Notes: generated by a model not told the origin, from the sequence alone. Positions 1-12,162 are shown, counted from the first letter of the stretch. The stretch: 64,000 nucleotides of DNA from Arctopsyche grandis (GCF_051622035.1 NC_135360.1:3779501-3843500); one strand, 5' to 3'. Numbers and translations are program-made.

Positions 1-2
1 CC

Positions 3-119
3 GAATTTAGATTATTTGATTGTTTTGCGGACGATTTAAAGAGTTCACGACGTTATTATACAGTGTTGACTAATCGTAATGAGCAACTCGTACTTGCCGA
101 TGACTTCATTATTATCTAA
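3..119 (+). other. Unassigned open frame running in from the window edge
   Basis: A 38-codon frame is open to the left edge and ends in TAA at 117-119. The peptide is mixed and not low-complexity, for example FDCFADDLKS near its start. It could be the tail of an exon or of a transposase, or simply chance. I do not recognise it. The rest of the stretch to 438 is AT-rich and carries short inverted repeats built on TCCCG around 320-345. Confidence 0.15.
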
Positions 120-438
120 TCGATAGTTTTGTTAGCTGTGTGCTGTCGGATTGCTTCTGAGAACAAATTGTAAATGTGTCGAGCAAAATATGTATCATTC
201 TGAAATACTATTTATTTTGTTTTATTTTATTTATTTGAATTTTCTGGATATTTTCATATTTTGGCATTACAAGAGTGTTATATTTCAACACAATTATCAA
301 TTAAACAAATGCTAATTTAATGTCCCGTTTTATCCGGGACAGTCCCGTTTTTTACGTGCTTTGCGTTCGTCCCGTCATTTTTGTAACATTTTTGATTTGT
401 CCCGTTTGGTCACAGAAGAATTTTATTATATAATATAT

Positions 439-786
439 CGATGCGGTGCAAACGATCGACAAGCGCCAGACAGACTGAAGCACAGATTAACGACACGTGT
501 ACCTTATGCGTGCGCACTGCTCGCACCTACACTAAGCGAAATCTACCCGAAGTCCCGACATACCTACCCTGTATACGTTCTGTGATTCTGATACTTTAGT
601 TCCTTATTAAACTCGCCTGAAAGATCCAACTCAATTTTAATAATTGCATTGGTGCACATCGAAAGGTTACTCGTCATCTGATGTGCAATCTATCATTCGT
701 GAAGTCGAGAATTGCGTTTAAAGCAGCCATCCAGTTAATCTGTGGTTCAGTCTGTCTGGCGCTTGTCGATCGTTAGCACCAAACCC
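439..786. mobile_element. Long-TIR MITE, copy 1 (9-bp target duplication)
   Basis: This 348-bp element has terminal inverted repeats of about 45 bp. The left end contains GGTGCAAACGATCGACAAGC and the right end reads the same in reverse complement with few changes. The 9-bp direct repeat ATAATATAT flanks it at 430-438 and 787-795. A second copy with its own 9-bp duplication lies at 7533-7890. Long TIRs plus a 9-bp duplication suggest a non-autonomous Mutator-like (MULE) element. The family assignment is inference; the borders are seen directly. Confidence 0.82.
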
Positions 787-795
787 ATAATATAT

Positions 796-1536
796 ACATA
801 TATTTCCATATTTTTCATTGATTTTTCAAATCAATTTGTTTCCTGAAAACAAATATTATCATATAAATAGACATTAACATACAATATATTCATTTTAAAG
901 TACCATTTAAATATTTTGTTACATGTTTCTGAATAAAAACGGCTTTGTGATATTGTTTTCATCAAAATTATTTTTAAATGTCTGTAAAATACAATATTAT
1001 ATTTAAATTTCATCTTGTTTAATTCTCTTCTTTTAAAGTAATGAACGTTCTTATATAAAATATATTACTAATCAAAAGAAGAAATGAAAACTTTCAGTTG
1101 TACATAATTTTTGCAATGAAAAGAAACCGAGAATATCTTTTTGGATAAAATTAGTAGTTTTATTTTGTTGATTTTACACGGTTTAAAATAAATCAGCCTG
1201 CGGCACATGAACCCGTCGTTTCGTGGTTTGGTCAGAGAAATGTCATAATAATAACATTTCTCTGTTTTCGATCTCATCTACATATCTTTGTTTTCATCTC
1301 TGTGATTTTGACTTTTTGGATTGATTTTGGACTGAGAGCATCTCTTCCGAACTGCGATATTTTACTAACCTTTTATCATACTAGATTTTATAAACCATTT
1401 TCAACCCACAGTCGAAGTTTACAGCTGTAAAAACTTCGTTGTTAAAATATTGAAATGTATTAAAATATTTTTTGCATCAAGTTAATTTCTATTTTCCTTG
1501 TACATTCTGAAAATAATTATAGTTCCTTGATAATAT
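796..1536. other. AT-rich intergenic stretch
   Basis: About 740 bases of AT-rich DNA with only short, composition-driven open frames. I see no exon, RNA gene or element border. Confidence 0.4.
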
Positions 1537-1925
1537 TGTGGCGTAGGGGTGGGTGGAGGATCCAAGTAAAAGGCGTTTCACAGCATTTATTGATGATTAA
1601 GGAGATACACGCACCGCCAGTGCTCTGTCCAGAATGTCTTGATATTGCCTTATATCGGGTCGGTCGCTCAAGGCATCCGGTTACTTCCTTATTGTTTAGG
1701 CATGTACCCGGATATGTATTCCCACGACACCCAGGCCCACGGTATCGGTCTCTTCTGCGAAGGGACCAAATAGCGGCCACTTCGGTGGCCATTGTTTAGC
1801 CTACATGCACTTCTAGTCTAGCACTTTAGTCTAGAGATAATCCTTGAAACCAATTATAACGGTCACAGTCTCTGGGATGCTACTCGGCCTAATTCGATTG
1901 CAACTACTCGGCGGTGTACGTAACA
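1537..1925 (-). mobile_element. Solo LTR, family A, copy 1
   Basis: The element runs from TGTGGCGTAGGGG to GTAACA, so it begins TG and ends CA. It is flanked by ATAT on the left and ATAC on the right, a near-perfect 4-bp duplication. Related copies lie at 10179-10547, 61357-61693 and, diverged, at about 53349-53637. On the minus strand the motif AATAAATGCTGTGAAACG precedes the CCCTACGC end, as expected for the polyadenylation region of an LTR. No internal retrovirus-like coding region is attached, so it is read as a solo LTR. Confidence 0.65.
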
Positions 1926-2052
1926 ATACTAAAGGTTATTCGAGGGAAAAATTTAAAGATTTTTGGATGCGCAACACTTCTTTTATTATATTGGGACAAT
2001 TTTGCGGAGCTTCCCGTTTTGAATCCTGGGAAATATGGTCAATCTACATGCA

Positions 2053-2357
2053 TCTATATATATATATATAAAAATTAATGTCTGTGTGTGTGTGTCTCGA
2101 ATAGGCTCCTAAGCCACTGAAGCGATTACAATGGAACTTTCAGGATTGGTTTTATGTATGTCCGGGAAGATTACGATGAAAAAAAATCGGGAATGGAAAC
2201 GGGAAAACGGGAATGAGTGTCATTGCAACGCAATAATTTCAAATGTGTTCGCTGCCTGCGTTTTTCCGACAAATGGGAACGGGAATGAGAACGGGAACGG
2301 GAACGAGAACTGCATGCGTTATTATGGCATTGCAACGCATGCCGGGGTTCAGCTAGT
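2053..2357 (+). mobile_element. Helitron-like non-autonomous element
   Basis: The sequence starts TCTATATATA after an A and ends GGGTTCAGCTAGT. Its interior carries a GTCTGTGTG tract, the phrase GGCTCCTAAGCCACTGAAGC, repeats of GGGAACGGGAAC, and a GC-rich inverted motif (GCAACGCATGCCG) just before the CTAGT end. A TC start and a hairpin followed by CTRRT are Helitron hallmarks. The base after CTAGT is A rather than the usual T, and ATGCAT flanks both sides, so the mechanism is not certain. A related composite lies at 15773-17288. Confidence 0.5.
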
Positions 2358-2901
2358 ATGCATATAAAAACTGAAAGATTTTGTAAAAGCCATGAATTTT
2401 TTAATGAATCTCGATTGATAGATTATTCTGTTCTGATTATTCTATGATAAAATATGATAAAATAAATAAAAATTAAAACTTTATGATAATATACCGCTAA
2501 GCAACAGTCCTACTAACCGTATAAAAAAATATCAAAATATTGAGCACATATAAAACAATACTCATCTATATTATATCTAGAAATATGAAAGACCGATGAA
2601 AAATTATTATCGGTAGATTTCCTCCCCTCCCTTTTCCTTTAATACGTACTCAAAATGATATCATCAGTCTGTACAAAATGATGGGAGGTGGGCTATTGTA
2701 ATACCATAAATAGAAAGCAAGGTCTTTGTCTGTCACAGTCGGACATTGGCCACCAACGTGGGCATCCATACTAATGTATGTGCATCAAAATTTACATATT
2801 ACGAAACTGAATTACGATTTAATCTCTATTTCCACATCCTATTCGACAAAAATAGATAGAGCCATGAAGGAATGTTCAATGTCAATGTTAATGTAGAATC
2901 C
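2358..2901. other. Upstream region of UGT-1
   Basis: AT-rich sequence with no recognisable exon. It leads into the candidate TATA element at 2902. The 19-bp promoter block shared by UGT-2 and UGT-3 is not present here. Confidence 0.4.
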
Positions 2902-2909
2902 TATATAAA
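2902..2909 (+). promoter_or_regulatory. Candidate TATA box of UGT-1
   Basis: TATATAAA lies about 80 bases upstream of the ATG at 2985, a normal distance for an RNA polymerase II core promoter with a short leader. In AT-rich DNA such a match can be chance. Confidence 0.35.
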
Positions 2910-2984
2910 AAAAACTGGTTATTGTCAAACAAAAAAAATAAATTATTTTGTTACGTAATATTATTCAAGATCCATCATTGGAAG

Positions 2985-3194
2985 ATGTCACCCAATGGAG
3001 GTCTGTTCGTGTTGTTGTGTTGTTTGGTCGGTGCTTTCGTGACTCCGGCATGCAGCTACAAGATTCTGATGGTGTGTCCGGTGCCGGCGCGAAGTCACAA
3101 CAATCTTTGTCGGGCTGTTGTGGATGTTCTCGTCGATCGTGGTCATGAGGTACCATAGATATAGACCATGGATGCGTGAAAATAGTCATGTCTC

Positions 3195-3230
<36 letters not shown>

Positions 3231-6200
3231 TGTACTTTTAGGTAACTTTTATAAGTGCGTTCACGGCGAAGGATCCAAAGTTCAGAGACTATCCCATACC
3301 AGCTATCCTAACGCACAAAGGTATAAGTACTTTATAATCAGTTGAAGAAAGCATATACATATATTCTCATGGCACACATGTATACTGATATATGTACATA
3401 CAGTATTTAATATTTCAATTGTTGTATTAGACGGTGACTTAAATTCCATTATAATTCTCTTTCAGAACAACAAAACCAAAATGGGTTCCAACTTCTCAAC
3501 ACTTCCATCGTTGAAGGTCTAAAATCTTTAACGGACTTGCAAAAATCAACTGTTAAATACATGTTTGAGAATGAAGGTGTCAAAAAACTATTGGCGGATA
3601 AGTCGGAAAAGTTTGATGCTGTGATTTTCGAACATTTTTTCAATGAAATGTTAATTGGGTAAAATTTCCACTTATGTTATGTATGCAGTATGTAACTGGG
3701 ATGTAATTTTTGTTTTTTTTTTTTTGCTTAGTTTTGGTGTCAAATACGACTGTCCAATAATTGCACTGTCTCCGGTTACGCCAATGTCATTGTTGTCAAT
3801 CATGACCAATAACCCACTATCATTAGCAACAGTGCCGAATCTAATGACGACTTTTACAGCCAAAATGACATTATGGCAAAGAGTTATCAATACTGTAGTA
3901 TCGGTAGGACAAGAAGTCCTAGAACGGTAATATTTTAATTTATAGTATTCAATTCATGTTTATAAACCATGTGAAAAAAAAAACCCGACTTTTTAAGTTT
4001 TCTGATGCAACCAGTACAGATAGCTCTTTATGAAGAATATTTCCCAGAAGAGTCGAAACGAGTTTCATATCATGATCTGATGAAGCGTATATCTGCCATG
4101 TTGGTTAACAGTCATCCATCGATCGGTGTAGCTCGTCCTCTGCTTCCGCACACTATAGAAATTGGAGGTTATCATATTAAAGATCCTGAACCACTTCCAG
4201 AGGTAATTATTATATATATTTACTTTATCTATGTATGTACGTAGTAACAATAGATGAAGTTTTGTGATCATTCGAAAATTCGAACTCGAGATTTTGACTG
4301 TTTCCAAGTTATATATAAAATTTGGTAAGCATCCGTCAACTGGAAGTAGCAGTTTACTCTTGTTCGATTTTTCTTCCACTATTTTTTTCGACCCCTTAAA
4401 CATGTGTGCTCTTTTCGAAAAAATTCAAGTATACTTCTTGTATCAATGTGATGAAAATAAATCACTAAATTTAATAAACCGGAAGTGGGATTTTTCCTCT
4501 TGGAATAGTCAAAAATGTTATGGCCACCCGATTTTTTCACACCCCTGAACTTATCAAGCTGGAAATTTATATTTGTTTTATTTATGTACTAACTTAGAGG
4601 TGATAAGGTTTTGGTCAGAATTCGTAAACCGGAAGTAGTATTTTTTTATATATTATTTCATTATTTTATATTGACCTTTTAAATTATTTTTATTTTCTTG
4701 ATATTTAAGTGGGCTGGACACCAGCACCTTGTCCATACAAACGTATTACGCTTCTCCCTTCCTCAATTATGGCACTAGAGAAATTATTTTTTAATATGCT
4801 ATGGATATCCACCATTGGGATGCATCTATCGTTTTATTTTTTTGATTAGTTATTTTTTATAGCAGCTAGGAGCCGCCAAAGATCTATAAAATCGCCTCTT
4901 TTTTACACCCACGAAAAGAGTCTAGCATGGTTATTTAACGGTCGATTTAAAAAAAAATACGCGCATAGTTGCACAGAAAATATCTTTCTTATACCGATGA
5001 TGAAATTTTTTTAAAAATTGGTCCAGTTTTGGAGGAGAAAATAGGAGAATACGAAACCTCGATTTTGTCGATTTAAAATACGTATTATCTGGTCGAAGCG
5101 CAACTGTTGCATTCACTCAATATATATATTGATATATATGTATGTATATATTGTCGCATTCACTCAATATATATATCGAAGAAAAAAACGGCAACAAAAT
5201 TAAGGTTTCGGGTGTACAGCCCTCTTAATGTGTATAATAATTATAGTAATTTTATGTAATAAAAAAAATTCGAACAAAATCCGACAAACGGAAGTAGAAC
5301 TTTTGCCTTGTGTAAGTTTCTTTACATTTGCGCTCAATTTATATAGACAATGCCCTCATAACCGGTATGCATGAACTTGTATGTTTGATTAATTATCGAA
5401 TTTTGTTTTGTGACCTTCTTATATTCCTCAAATACATAGATAATGTCATGGATTGGTTACATCCGAATTTTTTTTTGTGCATATGCATTTTTGTGCGGTT
5501 TTATCTAAGATCATACACTGATAGACATTCGATTTTATATCAAGGCGTGCATAAATATGTACAGACGACTTTTTCGTGGCTTGAATAAATAATTGCCTAT
5601 GCGGTTTTAGGATTTGAAAAAAATACTCGACTCGGCTAAAAATGGCGTCATATACTTCAGCATGGGCAGCAACTTGAAAAGCAGCGACATGAGCCTCGAA
5701 TTGAAATCCACACTGTTAAAAACTCTCGGTACTTTGAAACAAACCGTGCTGTGGAAATACGAAGAAGTTTTACCGCAGACGCCGAAGAATGTCATTATCC
5801 GAAAATGGATGCCCCAAACCGGCATTTTAGGTAGGAGTAATTATTGTACTGAATGAATAGATGAATTTATTGCCCATTTATATATGTATGTGTACTATTT
5901 ATTAATTATTCCATATCAACAGCTCATCCAAATACTAAATTGTTCATATCGCACGGTGGAATTTTGAGTTGTACGGAAGCTACACACTTTGGTGTGCCTT
6001 TGTTGGCCATACCAATATTCGGTGACCAGAACTTCAACGCAAAGTCTTTGGAAAATCGGGGACACGGCATCGTTTTGAACTTTAACAACATTACTGAAGC
6101 TTCTTTCAAATGGACGATTGAAGAAGCTCTACAAAACCCCAAGTATGTTTTTTAAACGCAATGGCGACGAAATTTTAAATTATGAATTTTAAAAATGGTA

Positions 6201-8310
6201 TGCAAGGAATTCAAAACCAAGTAAGTCAACGTGAAATAATCCTATTAGGAGAATACTTTGTACGAAATTTGTGTGAGCACACCCCGTCTTTATGAGAGGG
6301 GGTTGGCATACTGGGAGTAGAGTCCACCTTTCGGCATAAACTCTGAGTTGATGAAGAGTTGAAAAATGATAAAATTATTGAGTGTGTACAAGATCTAGGA
6401 TTAGGAGGACGGTTTCGTCTGCTCCTCCCATGAATCTCACGCATACTTGTCCCGTATTACCTTCCAGCCTGGGTGAGTTCATTTTTCGAGTCTTCATCAA
6501 CTCAGAGTTTATGCCGTAAGGGCCACCGCTGGGACTGTGCTATTTTCGCTTTACGATTTTTCGCTCCTATATTGGTTTCTGATTACATAGTCCTAAACAT
6601 TAGATGTATTCACTGTATAACACTACTATGGCCAAATATTAGCGTTGGGACAACTTTTTTTTGCAAAAAAAATGGTTGACTTATTGCCAATTATTATTGT
6701 CAACCATGTTTTTGTAAACTATGGGGGTAGGGCGAGTGAGACGACTGTGTTGGTAATGCACAACTGTTTATTTCGACAGCCGGGGAGGAAGTGGAGTAGC
6801 AACTAACCAACATGGCCAAATTGGTCCCAACTCGCAGGATGGTGACCGAAACACGACTATGTCGTAGAGCCGTCACAAAACTAATGGGGTGGTCTATTGT
6901 TATTTGGATAGCACCCAGCCAACGCCGAAGACTAATTACGACTTTGAATCATTACTAGACTTCGGCGCCCGGTTTCTATTTTCCTAGAGGGTTGATTACT
7001 ATTGTCATATAAAGCTAGAGAACAAAAAAAAGGTTGACTATAGAAATTGACAATGGTGAACCCATTTTTTGTCCAAATAGAAACCGACCGCCTATCCTTA
7101 ACCATGACACTAAAAAGTGGCTCTCAACTTTTTTGACTAGCACACTAATTAGCGGCCCATATCCATAAATTGTATTATCTAGAAAATAATTTAAAATGCA
7201 TTTGCATGCTTATATTCCAAACGAAGCCGCAATAAACTACACAAATCGTTTGAAAATGCGTTTGGAATAAACTTAATAATAGTATGGTGACAGTTTCGTG
7301 TTTCGTTTTTACCGAATTTATAAAACGACCAGGTGTAGGAAGCCATCCCATGCAACGTTTGGCAGATCATATGAACATAAATAATGATTGGTGTTGGAAC
7401 GTCACAAATGATGGTCGTAATATTTTGATTTGCATGTATTTTTCAACTTAAATATCAGTATTTTTTCCTGCCATTAATATTATTTCACGTCCACGTACTT
7501 CGGTTAGGAATCCTGAACTATGACATGAAATGCGATGCGGTGCAAACGATCGACAAGCGCCAGACAGACTGAAGCACAAATTAACTGTACGTGTACCTTA
7601 TGCGTGCGCACTGCTCGCACTTACACTAAGCGAAATCTACCCGAAGTCCCGACATACCTACCCTGTATACGTTCTGTGCTTCTGATACTTTAGTTCCGAA
7701 TTTTGCCTTATTAAACTCGCCAGAAAGATCCAACTCAATTTTAATAATTGCATCTGTGCACATCGAAAGGTGTCTCGTCATCTGATGTGCAATCTATCAT
7801 TCGTGAAGTCGAGAATTGCGTTTAAAGCAGCCATCCAGTTAATCTGTGGTTCAGTCTGTCTGGTGCTTGTCGATCGTTTGCACCAAACCACATGAAATGA
7901 TATTGTTGCCATGACCTTGGTATGTCATGGCTACTATGCTGAAGATGGATTGTATATTAAAACATCGCGATTTTGACACACCCTCTTTATTATGTTACAG
8001 TTATCTGAAAGTCGCTAAAGAAGTTCAAAGACTTTTCCTCGACAGACCGATGAGGCCTCGTGATATGATCGTTTATCATGTGGAGCATGTTATCAGGACG
8101 AAAGGAGCGCCACATTTATCGCCACCCCAGTTGAGCAGGTGTTCCCAATTGTTGATAGACGTCATGGCTGTGATTTTCATACCTTTGGGAACCATCTTTG
8201 CACTATTTTCGTGTCTAATTTGGAAGTGTTGTTGTCGAAAAAAAAAGGAACAAGGCAAAGAAACAAGTGTTGTCGAAAAGCCAACGAAAAAGAAACAGAA
8301 AAAGCAATAA
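2985..8310 (+). CDS. UGT: UGT-1: UDP-glycosyltransferase, intact, 8 exons, 528 aa
   Basis: Exons: 2985-3149, 3242-3320, 3466-3658, 3732-3926, 3998-4202, 5611-5830, 5923-6142 and 8001-8310. All introns are GT-AG and the joined frame is open to TAA. The ATG at 2985 puts a hydrophobic signal peptide (about residues 6-24) at the N terminus; an in-frame upstream ATG-like start would bury it. The family transfers a sugar from a UDP donor to small lipophilic acceptors in the ER lumen. Seen: S37-H38, where H38 is the likely catalytic base; the UGT signature SHGG with H363; E371; GDQ with D387-Q388, which should contact the donor sugar; W345 in RKWMPQ; a transmembrane helix at about 477-500; and a KxKxx-type tail (KQKKQ). 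Length is normal for insect UGTs. Intron 7 holds a MITE and intron 5 a dispersed repeat. Confidence 0.94.
4203..5610. repeat. Dispersed repeat sequence in UGT-1 intron 5
   Basis: This 1.4-kb intron contains blocks that recur near 61.05-62.17 kb, such as AACTGGAAGTAG, GACCTTTTAAA followed by TTTTCTTGAT, and CGACAAACGGAAGTAGAAC. It is a degenerate dispersed repeat. No terminal repeats or coding region were recognised. Confidence 0.4.
6331..6523. repeat. Inverted repeat in UGT-1 intron 7
   Basis: GCATAAACTCTGAGTTGATG near 6338 recurs in reverse complement (CATCAACTCAGAGTTTATGC) near 6490, giving arms of roughly 30 bp around a loop of about 100 bp. This is probably a small foldback element. No target duplication was identified. 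Confidence 0.5.
6640..7130. repeat. Old transposon debris in UGT-1 intron 7
   Basis: Three recurring motifs sit here. One is a TTGACTA/ATTGTCAACC palindromic family that also appears near 20.75, 44.64 and 56.12 kb. The second, about 6721-6884, resembles the LTR-like piece at 22779-22931 and shares GGATGGTG.CCGAAA. The third, about 6893-6935, shares GCCAACGCCGAAG with 31448-31465. The borders are too decayed to define. Confidence 0.35.
7533..7890. mobile_element. Long-TIR MITE, copy 2, in UGT-1 intron 7
   Basis: This 358-bp element belongs to the same family as 439-786. TIRs of about 45 bp begin CGATGCGGTGCAAACG and end CGTTTGCACCAAACCA. CATGAAATG flanks it at 7524-7532 and 7891-7899, matching the 9-bp duplication size of copy 1. 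It lies about 110 bases before exon 8 of UGT-1 and does not disturb either splice site. Confidence 0.85.
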
Positions 8311-8402
8311 ATTTGTATAATTGATTTGTTTCATTATTTTACCATAATATTTATAAGAATTAAACAATCTGTCTAATCTATTTTTTTTTAATTATATACA
8401 TA

Positions 8403-8850
8403 CATATATACCAGGAAGGCCTAACAGATAAACCCCAATGCGCCTTCCTGGCCAATTACAAACAATGCAACATTTTTATTACATAAGTCGCTGAATTACG
8501 AGACACCAAAAACTCGAAATTAACGGGACATCTATGAATTTTAACTTGTACATACATTTTATTGTACATTATATCATACTCAAATAGTGGTGACATACAT
8601 AGTAGGTAGGAATGTTTTTAGCCGATTTAATCGAGGATCCGTTTCAACAATGAAATAAGAAAAATTGCCAAGCTCTGATAGGAAACGATCGACCTGGAGT
8701 CACAAATATCCGTGAGTTTGTCTGACCAGCAGGACTACAGATATACTCAGAAAAATTATTTTCAATCGAGGTCAGCTCATGGGATCGAACCCGGCGCCTC
8801 TCGATGCTAGACAATCTTTTCCGGTAAGTGTGAATGGGTCTTGATAAATA
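8403..8850 (-). mobile_element. tRNA-derived SINE, minus-strand copy
   Basis: Read on the minus strand, the head contains GAGAGGCGCCGGGTTCGATC, a good match to a polymerase III B box. The body (GGTCGATCGTTTCCTATCAG) and the tail (GGAAGGCGCATTGGGGTT) match the + strand copy at 16680-17148. It is about 450 bp. It sits 90 bases downstream of the UGT-1 stop codon. Confidence 0.75.
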
Positions 8851-9072
8851 AAATGACATCGATATACATATGTACTACTAACGGATCCAGAAAATGGTCA
8901 AGGGAGGGGGAATTCAAATTTTAAAAAATAATACATAAAAAGATTTTGTTAATAGCCATACATTGTAAGGACTTATTTAATGCATTGATAATAGCGCAAG
9001 AGAATACTTCCATCTGGCATTAAACTTAGTCCATCTACCTGAAAGGGTTATAATAATAATAATGGTGTAATA

Positions 9073-9345
9073 ATTTATTTATTTTATTCTAAACAGACCA
9101 TTGTGGCATAACAGGAATTCCTAAAGCACCACAATGGTCAAAAAATATAACACAAAAAAAACAAAATAACAATTAAACATAAATTAATACATAACGAAAA
9201 TAATATACTCATCAATTATACATAAAAAAAAATACATTTGAACATAAACATAAATACATAATTTGAACATAAACATAAAAAATAGCATTTAATAATAACA
9301 GAGAAAATATAGCATAAGGAATGGCTTGCACCTACAGCCAGTTTC
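9073..9345 (-). mobile_element. LINE 3'-end fragment with hairpin
   Basis: On the minus strand this ends in an A-rich tract with AAAT repeats, preceded by an inverted repeat whose arms are GACCATTGTGG and CCACAATGGTC around AGGAATTCCT. A close copy is at about 62490-62775. A 3' stem-loop followed by a short AAAT tail fits a non-LTR retrotransposon 3' end. No coding part is present. Confidence 0.5.
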
Positions 9346-9489
9346 AATAAATATGTAAGAAACAACTACAAATACAAATTAAATTATGTAACATTAACAT
9401 GGAAAGATATATAAATAAAATATATTAATACAAATCAAAATCTGTTGTGAATAATGTATTTAAATGTGAAAAATCAAAGAAAAAGTATA

Positions 9490-10085
9490 TATGTATGCTT
9501 CGGTTCGGTGATTATTCCGCAAAAAGCGATCTCGCACACATCACTAAAATATCGATCATGGAACATCTGGCACCCAAAAATTCCATCAATCGAAATCAAC
9601 TCACGCGAAATATTGTACTAACGAGAACTCGAGTGCTAGATGTTCCGTGATCGAGATCTTCAATCCATTTACCGTATGTATCAGGGCTGTGGAGTCGGAG
9701 TCGTAAAATATCAACCGATTCCGATTCCTTTTTATTTTTTCTTTAATTAATAGTATCAACTAGATTCTCCAATTTTATTGAAGTGAATAAATTTAAATTT
9801 AATAATTTCTTTATAAATACATTTACAAACATTACATGTAGTTGGCCAATTAGATTTTAAAGATAAAAAACAAATAAAAACCCCCTGGCATGCTCAACGA
9901 CTGTGATAATTCAGCACAAAGCACATGTGACTGAAATCTCGATCACGGAACATCTGGCACCTGAAAATTCCATCCATCGAGAGTAAAACACGCGAACTGT
10001 CATACTAATGAAAACAGATATTCCGTATTCGCGATTTTCGTGGCAACGAATGTCGTGTGCACGATTCGTTTATTGTAATTCCAAT
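9490..10085. repeat. Two degenerate copies of a short inverted-repeat element
   Basis: Copies at about 9497-9660 and 9895-10085 share CGATCA(T/C)GGAACATCTGGC and a downstream ATTCCATC(A/C)ATCGA. The first copy also has the reversed arm (TGCTAGATGTTCCGTGATCG). A third, more decayed copy is at about 21385-21560. This is probably an old MITE family. Confidence 0.45.
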
Positions 10086-10178
10086 ACCTTCAAGTATAAT
10101 TTGATCAAAAAATGCGACAATTCCAATATTATTTGTGTTTTACCGGGTTTAATCATATACAAGTTAAGGCCAACATAT

Positions 10179-10547
10179 TGTTGCGTAGGGGTGGGTGGAG
10201 GATCTAAGTAAAAGGCCAAAGTCGTTTCACAGCATTTATTGGTGATTAAGGAGATACTGATATTGATATCGCCCAAGTACCGCCTTATACGGGGGCAGGT
10301 CTCTCAGGGCATCTTTAACGTCCGGTTTGTTTACCTATTGTTATGGTCACGTACTAGATGTGCCACGAAAGTCGGTCCCACGCTACCGCTGTTAGTTCTA
10401 AGAACTCCACGGGAATGCGACCGAGTACCGCTATCGCCGCTAAGTGCATTCGGGGGAGATAATCCTCGAAACCAATTATAACGGTCACACAGTCTCTGGG
10501 ATGCTACTCGGCCTAATCAGATTGCACTTACTCGGCCTAATCCGACA
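10179..10547 (-). mobile_element. Solo LTR, family A, copy 2
   Basis: It runs from TGTTGCGTAGGGG to CCGACA and is flanked by a perfect 4-bp duplication, ATAT, at 10175-10178 and 10548-10551. It matches the copy at 1537-1925 along its length, including the minus-strand AATAAATGCTGTGAAACG polyadenylation-type segment. Confidence 0.72.
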
Positions 10548-10551
10548 ATAT

Positions 10552-11269
10552 TATATATCAATAAATTCTTCCCGATCCTAGAAATGTATTAAAGATATGT
10601 ACATACATATGTGGAAGAACTTTTCGACTTTTTAATAAGAATTACATACAAAATTTGATGATTTTATTATGTACTCGATAATGGGCTTTATTTCAAAATA
10701 TTTATTTGCCAGTTTGTTATTTAAACTTGTGTTTTTATTATTTATGTTACATTCCGTCACTGTATACAAAGACAGCGATGTCTAGTAATTGCTAAACACA
10801 ACGAGAGTCAATTAAGGTCATTTTGTTGTATCGTTTAGATTTTGAGAGATATTACAATGTGCTAGTTGTGTTACATACATAGCTCTAACAGAATTGAATT
10901 TTGGTAGGTATACTATTGTATAATGAGAAACTAACAACCTGTAATATATTAATTTAACATAATCTATTCCAAGAATCGATATATTATACATATGTAGAGC
11001 ATACATGATACGATTAATTGTGCAATCTACACTATTACTGTTACAAATCGACAGTTTTTAAAAAGATAACTCTAAGAATCGTAGTACATACATGGAGATA
11101 TCTATATAATAAAATATATTTGTCACTATGCTGTATAACTTGATAGTACAATGTTATATAACGTCAAAATCACAGCTAGTTCTGTCGCAACAAAAGTTGG
11201 ACTGTGACATTCAAAAGATAATATATTACACATATAATCAATTCACATTTTTAATGGCAAAAATTTGGT
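10552..11269. other. AT-rich intergenic stretch
   Basis: About 720 bases rich in TACATA-type motifs. No exon, RNA gene or element border is visible. Confidence 0.4.
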
Positions 11270-11855
11270 TTAACCCTTTGAGTGCTGACGTCTTTTCTGT
11301 TTAAAGCAGCCACGCTGAAAATTTCGCCAATATTTCCAACTAGAATTATTTAGAAATCCAATAGAAAGCAGGTATAAAAATTGTAGCTAATCCAAACAAA
11401 CCCTAGATAATTACCGCTGAGGATTTGGAGTTCTGTATAGATGTGTTTAGACTAATATATCTTGCAACAATATAAAATAAACAAAATAAGTCTATTAATG
11501 AATGTATTTTTCCAAAACTAGTTACATCTTCTTCATTGTTGTTAAAATGTAATGCTCACAATCTAAATGCCAAGCCACAATCTAAAACAAACAGCAGTTA
11601 TGGACTTCTATTGAGACATTCTGCTATGGTTATTTATTCGGAAATTCTGGTGTAAACCAGTCTTTATAGAAATTGACACGGATTACACGACCCATGTTCA
11701 ATGCGTTTTTTTTCAATGCTACCTGGAAAAGCTTAGCGGGTAGTATTCTTGTGTATTTTTTACATACTCAAAAAACAACGCCCATCAGCGTTTTTCAGTT
11801 CCGTGGAATTGTTGGCAAAACGACGATCGGCGTTGTCCAGCATTCAAAGGGTTAA
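11270..11855. mobile_element. TTAA-flanked MITE (piggyBac-like), copy 1
   Basis: TTAA bounds both ends (11270-11273 and 11852-11855). The inner terminal repeats are CCCTTTGAGTGCTGACGTC on the left and, reversed, CCCTTTGAATGCTGGAC on the right. Length is about 586 bp. Relatives are at 45197-45767 and 60139-60746, with a partial copy at about 33030-33140. TTAA targets with CCC termini are typical of piggyBac-type elements. There is no transposase. Confidence 0.8.
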
Positions 11856-12162
11856 AAAGTTAAATTCAATTTTATTTATACAGTAATACTATTTTTTATA
11901 TAAACTCAATGCTATGTATTAAAAGTTGAAAATATAATTAATTATTAGAAAAGCTTTTTTTTTAGTTAGTCTTTAATAATACGATACAGTCTTCGTAAAG
12001 ATAATAAACACAATGCATTATTTGCACTATCATATTGTAGGTACAAAGATTATCTACAATATGTGATATATGTATGTACTCATCATTTTATCTTAAATTA
12101 ACGCGAGTCGTTCGGGCTTGTAGGATAGGTCCAACCGGTTATCACAAATACATGTAGTACCC

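Noticed and set aside
2922-2984. Upstream in-frame start of UGT-1 that would add 21 residues
   Set aside because: It would place a charged stretch before the signal peptide. The ATG at 2985 gives a standard signal sequence and matches the start position of the other copies.
4264-4548. 94-codon frame in UGT-1 intron 5
   Set aside because: It lies within a dispersed repeat and is flanked by clean splice sites of the UGT gene; no known domain.
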